A stretch of DNA of 64,000 bases, taken from NCBI RefSeq assembly GCF_003473485.1, contig NC_053049.1, forward strand, positions 8,866,001 to 8,930,000, read 5' to 3'. Positions within the stretch are counted from its first letter, which is position 1. Each line of letters opens with the position of its first letter. Shown piece by piece: positions 11,816 to 22,306 of the stretch. The translations under genes and the position numbers were made by a program. The stretch comes from Medicago truncatula. Taxonomy: Eukaryota; Streptophyta; Magnoliopsida; Fabales; Fabaceae. Below the pieces are notes generated by a model. It searched no databases and had not been told where the DNA came from. It worked only from the letters and a program-made list of their open reading frames with translations.

Positions 11816-14800
11816 TCATTGATCACCACTATCTACATTTGGATGATCATCATTTTGTACTTTGCGTACAAACTGCCCTTTAACCCGAAGACGCTGCTCT
11901 GCCTGTTTTTTCCGACTCTGATATCGAACCTGTGCAACAAATCAGAGCATTGAGATCTGTAGTCAGACATGATATAGGAGTTTCCAAACTAATTGAATCA
12001 TAGATACACATCTACAGCAAATTTCTAAAGAAGCTATACCACTAGTCATAGTACCTTTTTCTCGAAGCATCTCTCTTTTCGCTTTAATCGAAACTTTGTT
12101 AGAGCTGCTTCTCTTTGACGAGAGCGATGAGAATCACTCAATCTAAATTCATAATCGTCATCATCACAATCATAATCATAATTACTATGATTATAGCGCC
12201 TACCATCACTAGAAGTTCTTGAATTCTTAGTAACCGCATTTGAAATAGCCTCTCCAACATTGCCACGACTATTAATATGATTTGAAGCATGACAAAAGTC
12301 ATTGCCAAAACCCTGACCAGCACTAGGAGAATCATGCACTGCATGATCCAAATCAGTTTTTTCAGTAAGGTTTTGGTTGTGAAAACTGTAGTTAGCGTCA
12401 TAACAGCAATTATGATCATGTTCTGAATTGTGACTTTCAGGATTGGACTGGGAGGAGGAACTTGATGGAAAGGGAGAGCTCTCTTTTTGGCAATTTGATT
12501 TAGGAGTCAACATGTGATGGAAAACATTATCAGCTGAGAGTCCAAGTTGTTCATACTGAGCCATGACTGCAGTGGTCATATTTTCCATTTTAATTGAGCC
12601 AGCATACTGAAAACAATTACCAGCAGTAACTACAGATAGTTCCTGAGACTTATTAGAATTCCAATTGGAGTTTTGAAGAAGTTGCTGCAACATCTTACTG
12701 CCATCGTACCTGCATGTAGAAATTTTGCCGGTCATTATTAGAAGAAAAAAAAATATAATAGAAGAACAATATTGCATGTTGATTTTTGAGTAAAGCTATA
12801 TGAAAAATACTACTAAATTAAATTATTATATACTGATTTCTCATTATGCAATAATACAAGCTGAAAATCAAATCTAAACGGTTCGTAAAAAGATGACTTG
12901 ATACATAAACTTAAGGGAGACTGTCTCAGTTAGTCATTAATTAACAAAGGCATAACACTGCTATCTCTTTAATCTTTAAAAGCATAGCTATAAAAATACA
13001 ATAAAAAAAAGGGCAACCGGGTGCAGTAAAGCTCCCGCATATGCAGGGTCCGGGAAGGGGTCCCACCATTTGGTGTATTGTACGTAGCCTTACCCTATTT
13101 TTTACACAAGCGGTTGTTTCCAGGACTTCAACCCGTGACCTTGCTGTCACATGACAACAACTTTACCAGTTGTGCCAGGGTTACTCTTCTTTTAAAAACT
13201 TAGCTATATTTACCATAATTAGGTTGCTCTAATAAAAACCATATTGAAGCTCTCACAATTATCTTTTAGACCAAATCACTTCGTAATCAGCTTTTGCCTA
13301 GATATAGAAGACTAGGAGCGAGAAAAAACAAAGAACAGAAATTATGACAAGCTTCCATTTTTCGACTCATTTGTTTTCTTGATAGTTGAGATCAAATAAT
13401 GGATACTGCACCTAGGTTTTGTGTTTTCATATCATTTTAGAGCTAAAACTGTGAAAAGAAAACGGCGAACACTCACCGAGAAAAGGCAGAAGCATTTGAG
13501 TGGTTCAATCTTTGCCACTCCTCAGTTGTTTCACTTGCTTGTTTGCATGAGCTGCCAGAAAAATCACTTCTTAAAGAAAGCTCCAGTTCTTTTTCAAAAT
13601 CAAACTTGGTTTCTTTATCCCCATTAGTAACATGGATTTCCTTAGTGCGCTTATGGAGATTCCCAAATGTGGAAATCAAGTCGACAGCTCTGCTAGAAGG
13701 TTCTATCAGTTCATTACTACATTCACGTATCTCGGTATCAATATCGGGGTTCTCTCTGCTTGACTCAGCTTTAAATATTTCACATTTGGGTTCAATTTCA
13801 GCAGTACTGCAGTCTTGTTCTAGCCTTGAATCTGTCAATGTAAAAGTTTTATTACACCATATGCAATGCAAATGTAATTGATTTCTCTGAAGTAATGATC
13901 TTAGGAGATGAAACAATTGTAATTTTAAAAAGTTATTAATTAATTTTAAGTTTTTAACAATAATTCTAACCAAAGAAGAAAATGAGTGAAATTTCAATAC
14001 CTCCTGTTTCATCATTTTGCTTAGTTGATCCTCTTTCAATTTTGTTAGACTCTGCATGCTTCAACACATCAATGTTGCGTAATTTCACAGAACTCTTCAT
14101 CTGACAGGGCTTTTGCATATTATCCATGTATAGATTCTTAGCATCAGAAAATGGCATTGCACATGTGCTCTGCACACGAATTGGAAAAACTTGTAGTTTC
14201 TAACTGAAATTTAATTAAGACAACTTTATGTAGAAATAAATTTGTCCCTAAGCTAAGTGACTTTGAAGATGCATTGTAAGTATGTCTTCAAATGTTACTA
14301 AGCCAAGCATAGAGAGAAAAGTATGAATAGAATTCCAAAAAAAGAGCAAAATTAAACATTAATCACTTCACGGAACACATCAAGATCTACCAAAAATGAC
14401 ATAGTTAAGTTGCGTTATGAGATGAGTTTATAGGTGGAACTTACTTGAGACTTGCTCAATTTCTCACTGCATTCATTATTTTTCTGTGAGGAAGCCACAG
14501 AAGCAGAATCAGTCGATTGGCTGCGAGGAAAATTGTCTTCTGTCGCAATTTTAAGGTTACTTTGTGCAGATGTTGTATTTTGGAGAGGCCTGCTAATCTG
14601 TATAAATAACATACGACAGAGATTAAAACAAGCACAAGTACATATATGATAAATTTCTAGGACACAGTCAGAGAAGGAAATACATAAAGAAAAAAAAGAT
14701 CCAGAAATATGACATACAACGTGCTTTCTCCAGACATGCTGCCATAAGTTCGTAAGCTCATTCTTCCGAACAGGTTTGATAAGAAAATCAGCTGCACCTC

Positions 14801-15973
14801 TACACATGCACTTCATTACCGTGCTACGTGAATCACGAGAAGACATCACTGCATGCCCGTGAGCGAAAACTGTTAGAATATTATAGTATCTTCGATTTCT
14901 ATGAATCATGAATCTCAGGTCATTGGCACGACGGTTACATTTTCCATTTTCAAGGATACATTTCTAACAAGCTTAAAGTTTCATAAGCTTTAACTTAAGG
15001 AGCGGTGTTAGAATATTATAAAATATCTTACAATAAATTTTATATGATATTGAAGTATCTTATTTTATTTCCTAGGATCTATCTATAACACAAGAGTATC
15101 TTTCTAACATCAAGATTAAGAACAAACGGTAACAAGCACCAAGTCAACATACTTATAACAGGAATATTTCTGCCAATTTCATGCTCCATAATTAACGAAA
15201 GAAGTGCAAATCCAGATATTGCCGGCAACTCCATTTCTGTTAATACGAGATCAACGTCAATTGCCTTCATCTTCATCATCTCCCATGCTTTTGATCCATT
15301 AGAAACCGCAATAACTACATCGCAAATATTACCATAGAAATCAGCCTTCAGCAACAAAAGATCAAACAGGTTGAAAATTTAATAGAAACATCCTTTGAAT
15401 GCAGCTGTCATCGGCAATTCTAGAAACTAGAGCTATGAATCACATTTGACATTGATACTATCATTGTAATCTGTCTCGGAAACTCAAAGGACCCGCATTG
15501 GCACATCAGTGGCAGTTCGATCAAGATGAGACAGTCCAAATTCAAACTCAGTATTTTCAATTATAAAATATAACTTAAAATGTGCACACATTTGTTTTGG
15601 ACCGTCAAGATCAATCAGTAACCGGGGTCCTCGACTACGAGGACTCCGAATTAAACTCCAACATCTCTTCAATCTGAAATATCGGTGCTATAAAAAAGTT
15701 CATCTTTACAATCCATAAAATTAAATAAGAAACATAAACTATTAACTAAACTATGTAAAATCCAACAACATGAAGAAAAATAAACTTACCTTTGTAATGG
15801 CAATTATTTAGAAGTGAAGTAATTAACCTCCGAGTAGCACGATCAGATTCAACAAGAAGAACAGTAACATTTTTTCTTGGTAGAAACATTTCCCATCTAA
15901 ATACACCGTCCTCTTTCTTCTTCTTCTCTTCTATTTCATTCATTTTTCTTATTAATTCAATTTCTTCATTCAT
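11816..15973 (-). CDS. Pseudo-response regulator, circadian clock repressor (PRR5/PRR9 type)
   Basis: Coding exons: 15973-15790, 15314-15153, 14848-14718, 14597-14445, 14169-14001, 13831-13477, 12709-12055, 11929-11816. They sum to 1923 bases (640 aa) with GT-AG borders. The N-terminus has a receiver-like domain (about 27-150) in which the phospho-acceptor Asp is Glu88 (VLTEMELP), while D44 and K140 are kept; that substitution defines pseudo-receivers. A LELSL motif (about 349-353) fits the EAR motif that recruits TOPLESS co-repressors. A CCT motif (about 582-626: [15 protein letters not shown] through RVKGQFVRK) closes the protein and serves nuclear localisation and DNA binding. The phrase [17 protein letters not shown] is closest in memory to PRR5/PRR9 rather than PRR3/PRR7. 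An in-frame TGA precedes the ATG. Expected role: daytime repression of clock genes such as CCA1/LHY. Confidence 0.9.
12992..13188 (-). mobile_element. tRNA-derived SINE (Au-SINE-like) in PRR intron 6
   Basis: On the minus strand the element starts near 13188 and contains tRNA-promoter-like boxes (AACTGGTAAAGTTG; GGTCACGGGTTGAAGTCC). It ends in GGTTGCCC followed by eight T's near 13003-13010, as Au-type plant SINEs do. Diverged direct repeats of about 18-19 bases (12974-12991 and 13189-13207, core TTTAAAA...TAGCTAT) look like its target duplication. It has the same orientation as the host gene and is clear of the splice sites. Confidence 0.8.
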
Positions 15974-15984
15974 TCTCCAATAAG

Positions 15985-16076
15985 CTACATTTCATACATA
16001 ATATCAATATTAAAAAACATAAACTTCAAAAAATTACTATAAGAAAAAAATATAGTATAAGAAAATTAAAATTGAC
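15985..16076 (-). other. Possible 5' UTR intron of the PRR gene
   Basis: On the minus strand a donor (GAG then GTCAAT at 16076) and an acceptor (AAATGTAG ending at 15985) would remove 92 AT-rich bases shortly before the start codon. Sites are plausible but unconfirmed. Confidence 0.4.
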
Positions 16077-16123
16077 CTCATTCTTAGGTGGATAAAGATT
16101 TTTCAAAACCGCGAAAAACGCTG

Positions 16124-16132
16124 AAAATATCT
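16124..16132 (+). promoter_or_regulatory. Evening element (AAAATATCT) upstream of PRR
   Basis: An exact AAAATATCT lies about 150 bases before the PRR start codon. CCA1/LHY and RVE MYB factors bind this motif in circadian promoters. It fits the neighbouring clock gene, though a 9-mer can occur by chance in AT-rich DNA. Confidence 0.5.
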
Positions 16133-16268
16133 TCTTTATAGAAGAATCTTTCTTTGTTCATCAAATCAAAAAGAGGGTTGTTACTGGTGGGTGACGTGGA
16201 ACAATATGAGCCATTGCTTTTTTTAATGTAGTGTTTGAGAAGTTATCTTGTGGGGTCCATTGATAGGA

Positions 16269-16274
16269 CACGTG
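16269..16274. promoter_or_regulatory. G-box (CACGTG) upstream of PRR
   Basis: A palindromic CACGTG in context GGACACGTGTCG, about 300 bases before the ATG. A second one lies at 16398-16403 (TTACACGTGGGG), and an ACGT-core GTGACGTGG is near 16191. G-boxes bind bZIP and PIF-type factors in light- and clock-controlled promoters. Confidence 0.5.
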
Positions 16275-16397
16275 TCGATCTGTGTTTTTATGTTGAGGAC
16301 TTGAGGCAGATATTTTGTGAATGGGTCGTCGTCATCAAATCCAAAATTAAATCTTGATTGGAATTGTTTGCTTTTCATCTTGTGGTGAGGAGACTTA

Positions 16398-16403
16398 CAC
16401 GTG
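16398..16403. promoter_or_regulatory. Second G-box (CACGTG) upstream of PRR
   Basis: CACGTG followed by GG, about 425 bases before the PRR start codon and between that gene and the poly(A) end of a LINE. Confidence 0.45.
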
Positions 16404-16513
16404 GGGAGTCATAAACTAAAATTTTAATTTTTTTATTAATTTATTGTTTGATGTTACCCTTATCCATATTTTTATATAGAATATTCTCTTACTTTACTTT
16501 TGCAATATGAATA

Positions 16514-17871
16514 GATTTTTTTTTTTAACATAAAATGAGACTTATATTAATACCATAAATACCGTCTCTCCGCACAAGGTGCACTGAAAGAGAACAACTA
16601 TAATTAGACAAGAAGTTCAATCAAAACCAAAGGTGAAAAAACAAAGCGAAAGCTATCCTATACCCAAACAAAGGAGCGGGCAAGATAACCAAGTATGAAC
16701 AGCTAAAACAAAAACTGCATTAGCCGCCTTCATCCACCAGTAAGAATGCATCTTAACTTTGTCAACCATCTGATTGATAGAAATTTCGGTGTTGTTAAAC
16801 TGACTATTATTACGGACGGTCCACAACACCCACACATATAATAACCACAAAAGTTGCATAAAGGAGTGTCTTGATTTTGCCCCACCTGCCAAATAAGTGA
16901 ACTGCAGAAAATGATCTGAAACATAAAGCGGATCAGCCCCACAAATACCAACCCAAGCACGAACATGAGACCATAACTCTCTGAAAATGGGGCAAGAAAC
17001 CATCAGATATTGAGTAGTCTCCACTTCCCCACATCCAGAGACACACATTTGCGCATCCGGAGCGATCATGCCACAAGTGAGCAAATTCACCTCTGTTGGC
17101 AACCGGTCTCAAAGGAGACGCCAAGCAAGGATGGATACCTTCAATGGGACATGTCTGTGCCAAATCAACTCTGAAACCTAATCAACAGTGTTACTTGCAT
17201 CTCTAATCAACACATCATACACAGAACGAACAGAGTAACTTCCTGAATTATCAAGACGCCAACTCCACGCATCTGCCGTAGAATCTTGCCAAATAACATT
17301 AGCCAACAATAACCTACACTCCCCAGCTAGCTCCTCCTCCCAATCCCATAACCTCCTACACCACTCTCGCGCCTCACCTCCTTCCCCCCACCCCTTCGCA
17401 AACATTTCCTCCACCATCCGATTTTTATTGACACTTAAATCATGCAAGCGTCTAAATCGAACCGACAAAGCTACACCACCCAACCACGGATCAGTCCAAA
17501 AATAAGTATCCCTCCCATTCCCCACTATCTTTGAAACATTATCTCGAAACCAACCTCCAACAACACCCCCCACCACTATCACGGACGCAGACAAGCTCCC
17601 GCCACCAGACAAAAGCCCGCCGCCCCCCTTCTAAAATAGTACCATCCTCCTCACCATAACGAGCCACTAACACCCTATACCACAAGCCAGCTCTATCAAC
17701 TAACATCCGCCAACACCATTTTCCTAAGAGAGCCAGATTAAATTCTCTCATCCTCCTAACCCCCAAACCTCCTTCCTCCTTACGGACACAAATACTATTC
17801 CAACTAATCCAAGATGTTTTCCTATGGTCCGCACTTCCCAAAAAAAAAAAATTAATTATTAAACAAAGATT
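16514..17871 (-). mobile_element. 5'-truncated L1-type LINE with target duplication
   Basis: The minus strand encodes the end of a plant LINE ORF2: GSADHRKTSWISWNSICV, the KEEGGLGVRRMREFNLALLG stretch, FWTDPWLGG, the zf-RVT core (HVPLKVSILAWRLL, ..CGEVETTQYLM) and VLWTVRNNSQFNN. It ends in a T-run on the plus strand at 16515-16526, its poly(A) tail. CAATATGAATA occurs at both edges (16503-16513 and 17872-17882), an 11-bp target duplication. A frame change near 17550-17600, a TAG near 17173-17178 and a TGA near 17110 interrupt it; such few breaks suggest moderate age. Confidence 0.85.
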
Positions 17872-18766
17872 CAATATGAATATATTTTTGAATAAATATA
17901 CTAAACTCTAACCCGTGCGACCCACAAGTTTTGTAGAGTTTTATATTTAAAATATCAAATTGAATATATTATTATTTGTAGAGTTACATTTAAACTCAGA
18001 AACAATTAAACTAGGTGATAATTGAGATTGATCGACATGCACAGTCTTAAAGAAGCATATTAACAACCTTTAGTAATTTTTGCAAATAAAAAATCAGAAT
18101 ATTTCGATGGCAAAAGAATAGTACCATTAAGAATTTTTCATTATGGAGATGCTGAGAGATGGGGAAGAGAGAGAAAATATATGAATAACACAATAAGATA
18201 TTAATGGTGTATGATACATTTGTGGAACATCAATCATCTAACGGTTTACATAACTCATCCACGGTAGATGATATGAGAGACTCATCCATCCTAAAAGGTG
18301 CCTTATTGTTAGCCATTGTTTGGTTTATATGGTCAACGAACATATATGAGGAAAGCTATTATTTTTAAGGGTGATCTTCTTGAATTTTCATAAATTTATT
18401 ACAAAAATACAGCTGGTTCATATGTAAGGTTAGGAGGTCCTCCGATATTGTGGTGTCGGATTGGTAGAGTAGTAACATATTGGTTTGCTTAAAAAGTGTT
18501 TAACATTAGTCTAAGTTGTAATGTGATGAAACAACCAATTGGTTTGTTAAAATAGTGTACACCGCTGCTTATATTTCTAATAGAGTATCTCTTTTAGTCA
18601 ATTTAATAATACAACTTGCTTACTAAACGAATAAACAAAAGAGAATGAAAGATGTGATTAGGAATCGATAAAAATCAAAATATATAAAGAAGCTGCTAGT
18701 AATAGCAATAATTAAAAAAAAACATCATTCAATCTTGTAAATTCAATTAGTACATTTATTGGATAC

Positions 18767-18977
18767 TAATTTAAAAAAAATCACAAATGCCACGTGACGT
18801 TCATTTACACGCGTGGCATGAAGAAAAAAAATTGACACGTCACTGCCACGTAGGAGATTCTGCTGACACATTGGGGGGAGGGGCCAATCCTAAAGAATCT
18901 TCATTTTTCAAGGGTGAAATCTAAAAAAAAAATTACAGGGGTCAAAAACACTATTAACCCTAATTAAAAAAAAAAAA
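18767..18977. mobile_element. 211-bp retroposon-like insertion with 46-bp flanking repeats
   Basis: Identical 46-base sequences (18721-18766 and 18978-19023, beginning AACATCATTCAATC) flank the segment. Units B and C have that sequence once and nothing between. The insert ends in an A-rich run after AACCCTAATT, like a poly(A) tail. It holds three ACGT-core sites: CCACGTGACG, CACGCGTGG and GCCACGTAGG. Lack of divergence between the 46-mers suggests a recent event. The family is unknown; the duplication is longer than usual for LINE-driven insertion, so another origin is possible. Confidence 0.6.
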
Positions 18978-19092
18978 AACATCATTCAATCTTGTAAATT
19001 CAATTAGTACATTTATTGGATACGTATTAATCTAAACTTGAATATATTATTGAAGAAGTGTTATGAACACTATTTTTTTAATGATCTCTAAT

Positions 19093-19281
19093 GAAGAATG
19101 TTAGCAACACTCATTTTTCAACACTCTCTCTAGTACTCACTTGTTTATTTGATGAAATCAATGTATGTCCCACCACTTTGTGTCGGTTCAATTTTCAAAG
19201 TGTAGACCCACAATGATTTAAACCAATAAGAGAGTAAGTAATAGAAAAGATGTTCAAAAGAGAGTGTTGTTAGTATTACTC
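19093..19281. mobile_element. Mutator-like MITE, second family copy
   Basis: A 189-bp element with terminal inverted repeats GAAGAATGTTAGCAACACTC and GAGTGTTGTTAGTATTACTC, flanked by the 9-bp duplication ATCTCTAAT (19084-19092 and 19282-19290). Unit C shows the unoccupied site (CTCTTTAATACC). A 9-bp duplication is typical of Mutator-type elements. The interior closely matches the MITE at 30010-30184, including CCACCACTTTGTGT and TGTAGACCCACAATGATTTA. Confidence 0.88.
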
Positions 19282-19454
19282 ATCTCTAATACATATTCTC
19301 TTATTAAGTGAAACTCACGTGGATTCCATATTTTAAAAATAGATCTCACATAAATGTTGATATCTACACGAGTTTCATACAAATAAGAGAGGGAATGTTA
19401 GAAATAGAGTGTTCTTAAACAGATGGAAGAACAACTTATTAGAGCTTTATACTA

Positions 19455-19649
19455 TTAATTGGTTTCGCAGCACCATCTTTTAATGTTGCAACACCATTTT
19501 GGTGGATGTCCAAATTCACCATGACCAAGATATGGTCGTGAATATTTTTGTGCATCTTCAACGACATCATCATCATGATGAGTACTTTGAGCAATTACCA
19601 TCAAAGTACTTACAATAGCAAAGAGCAATATCACCAACTTCAAAATCAT
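19455..19649 (-). CDS. Small secreted peptide with two C-terminal Cys-Cys pairs (copy A)
   Basis: A 64-residue protein I do not recognise. Residues 1-20 form a signal peptide (LVILLFAIVSTLMVIA), so the mature peptide is about 44 residues: an acidic/His-rich start (THHDDDVVEDA), a central stretch identical in copy B (QKYSRPYLGHGEFGH), and a tail with Cys53-54 and Cys60-61 (CC-x5-CC). The spacing does not fit nodule NCR peptides, defensins or RALF. A TATAAATA box at 19742-19749 is conserved in copy B. The first ATG of copy B corresponds here to ATGGAACCTGCATAA, a four-codon frame, so the protein must start at the second ATG (19647-19649). A secreted signal or antimicrobial peptide is possible but unproven. 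Confidence 0.65.
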   Translation of the reverse strand: MILKLVILLFAIVSTLMVIAQSTHHDDDVVEDAQKYSRPYLGHGEFGHPPKWCCNIKRWCCETN

Positions 19650-19741
19650 CTTTTATGCAGGTTCCATATTATAATTTTGCTAAACTTTTGAAGAAAATGA
19701 GAGTGATTAACTTACAATGAAATGTGAGGGCAATCTATACT

Positions 19742-19749
19742 TATTTATA
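19742..19749 (-). promoter_or_regulatory. TATA box of small-peptide gene A
   Basis: TATAAATA on the minus strand, about 95 bases upstream of the start codon. The same box in the same context precedes copy B. Confidence 0.65.
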
Positions 19750-20266
19750 TGTAGACGGAGAATGCTATGAAAAAAAAAGTTGAGGGAGAGTGCTCAAAAA
19801 GGTTAATATTGAAAACTTTATATTTATATGTGTGAACTGATAACTCAATAGACACAAATATTCAAAATACTACTTTAATTCTATGAATTTAACTGTTTCT
19901 TTTTCTGGTTTTCTAATTTTAAAATGTTATTATTTATGATGAGATATAATCTTACATGTATTATATATAAATAGGTAGAAAATTAAAGTATATCAATTAA
20001 TTGTTTTTTGACTAAATTAATTAATAATTTTTTAAATATGTTAGAAATTATACATCTATAACAAATACTTATTATTCTTTAAAAAAAATTCATTTTTAAA
20101 AAACAAATAGTTTATAATACTATTGCTAGGGTAAAGTGATACATACAATCTATAAATGGTTTTCATAAAAATCTTGGACAGCTTTTAGAAATGAGCTGAA
20201 AACAACTTTCTTTAACAAGAATAACGTTATATACTTTAAACTTTAGTATACTTGATCATCACAATG

Positions 20267-21349
20267 GAGGCTCCTTCATAATAAAGTGCCTCCTGATGAC
20301 AATCTAAGAAAGAGAGGATGTATCATAACTTTCAGATGTTATTTTTGTCTGCAACATAATGAGTCTTCCAATCACTTATTCTTTGAATGCAGGGTTACTA
20401 CTATTTTGTGAAAGTGGCTTTTAAGGGTACTGATACCCATTTAGACTTTTCTAATTGCTTGAATCTTATTTTGGGATCTCTTGGAAGAGGCAGTCAGCTG
20501 GTTCAACATTTGCTTAACTCAGCTATCATTCACAATATCTGGCTCATCTGGACTGAAAGAAACCAAAGATGCTTTAATGATAAACACAGTTCCATGACTA
20601 CTTTATTCAATAATATGTTAGCTGAAGTGAAACTTAGCTATCATTTAGTTCTGGTCAAGGGGAATTCCTGCATGCAGGATTTCAAAATATCCAGACTGTT
20701 CAGCATTCCTTTGCATACTAAAAGAGTTGTGGATTGGTGTCCACCCCCTTATAATACTATTAAAATTAACTGTGATGGATCCTCTATAGGTACCCAGCCT
20801 TGTGGTGCGATTGGTATTGTTTTCAGAGATTACAGGGCCAATTTCTTGGGAGCTTTTGCTAGTAATATAGGTCATGCTTCTGCTATTGAAGCAGAATTCT
20901 CTGCCTGTATGATGGCCATTGAAAAGGCTAGAGATATGCTCTTAACTCAAATCTGTCTGGAAACTGACTCTTTACAGGTGTTTAAAGCTTATAACAAGAA
21001 TATTGGAGTGCCTTGGAAGATGAGAAGCAGATGGCTAAACTGTTTGAGCTTTTGCAAAAGTATCAATTGCTCTTTTATGCACACTCTTAGGGAGGGGAAT
21101 ATTGTTGCAGACACTTTAGCTAAGAATGGTCAGGGATTAGCTTTATACTCTACTCAATGGTGGCCTTCCCCACCCAATTTCATTTTGTCTCTTCTGGATA
21201 GGGATAGATTAGGATTGTCTATTTCTAGAATGACATAGTTTGCTGGTTTTTGGTTCTGCTTGGTTCCTTTTTTGAATTGTTGTATTTGGTTCAGGCCTTC
21301 TCCTGGTTCTTTAATGAATTTTTAGCCTTATAAAAAAATTAAAAAAAAA
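20267..21349 (+). mobile_element. 5'-truncated LINE (zf-RVT and RNase H) with target duplication
   Basis: ATCATCACAATG occurs at both ends (20255-20266 and 21350-21361), a 12-bp target duplication, with an A-rich tail at 21331-21349. The zf-RVT module starts the insert (LHNKVPPDDNLRKRGC, then CYFCLQHNESSNHLFFEC). It is interrupted by a TGA where Trp is expected (about 20407) and a frame change. A 283-codon frame (20387-21238) then carries the linker NIWLIWTERNQRCFN and an RNase H-like domain (KINCDGSS, EAEFSACMMAIEKA, LETDSLQVF, REGNIVADTLAKNG). The intact RNase H frame suggests a fairly recent insertion, placed in unit A's distal end. Confidence 0.88.
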
Positions 21350-22306
21350 ATCATCACAATGAGAATATTTTAAAATGTTCATATCTAAATACTTTGTATT
21401 ACTTTGACCCAATGGATGAGTATGAAGTTATTGTTGACATATACAAAGGCAAAGTGCTATGAAAATTGTGGAAATAGTTTGCTCTATCCAAAATGTGTAG
21501 ATTGTGTTTTCTGTTTTGCTACTTTGGAATCATGCTCCCATCTTTTCTTTTCGTGTTGTTTGAAAATTGTTGGAATTGAGTTACAAAACAAACTTAAAAG
21601 ATTTGAAAGGGAGAAAGGCACACAAAGTTCCTTCTTTAATAATGTTAGCCATTGTTTGGTTTATATGGTCAATGAGCATATGAGGAAAGCTATTATTTTT
21701 AAAGGTGATGTGCTTAAATTTTCATAAATTATTAAAAAATACAGCTGGTTCATATGTAAGGTTAGAAAATCCTCCGATTTTGTGGTGTCGGATTGGTGGA
21801 GTAGTAACAAATTGGTTTACTTAAAAAGTGTTTAACATTAGTCTAAAGTGTAATTTGATGAAACAACCAATTGGTTTGTTAAAATAGTGTACACCACTGT
21901 TTATTTTTGTATCGAGAATATCTTGTAGTCAATGTAATAATACAACTTGCTTATCAAATACAAAACAAAAGAGAATGAAAGACGTGATTATGATTCGATA
22001 AAAATCAAAATAAAAAGCCGTTGGTAATAGCACTAAATGAAAAAAAAATGATTATCATTCAATATTCTAAATTCAATTAATACATTTATTTGATGCGTCT
22101 TCATCTAAATTTGAATAGGAGTGCTTGGAACACTATTTTCTAACACTCAAATACGTATTCTCTTATTGAGTGAAATTCATGAAAATATCATTTTTTTTTT
22201 TTAAATAGATCTCACATAAAATGTTGATATCTACATGAGTTTCATACGATAAGAGTGTGAGTGTTCTTAAACAAATAGAAGAACAACTTATTGGAGCTTT
22301 ACGCTA

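Larger units (their letters stand above)
18285..20254. repeat. Segmental array unit A
   Basis: First of three related units. It starts with a LINE-derived stretch (TTAGCCATTGTTTGGTTTAT at about 18308), runs through shared AT-rich sequence (AACAACCAATTGGTTTGTTA at about 18530), holds the small-peptide gene at 19455-19649, and continues to about 20140. It carries two insertions absent from B and C: 18767-18977 and 19093-19281. Its far end (about 20145-20240) resembles sequence in the second intron of the PDH E1-alpha gene near 29800-29880. Confidence 0.8.

Noticed and set aside
12138-12419. 93-codon hydrophobic minus frame inside PRR exon 7
   Set aside because: Out of frame with the PRR coding exon; an artefact of AT-rich Asp/Asn/His codons.
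15007-15110. LTR-like start TGTTAGAATATTATAAAATA in PRR intron 2
   Set aside because: A partial match to the style of legume LTRs, but no second end or duplication; too weak to annotate.
19455-19649. NCR-type nodule peptide
   Set aside because: Two adjacent Cys pairs (CC-x5-CC) do not follow the four- or six-Cys NCR spacing, and the conserved PYLGHGEFGH core is not an NCR feature that I know.
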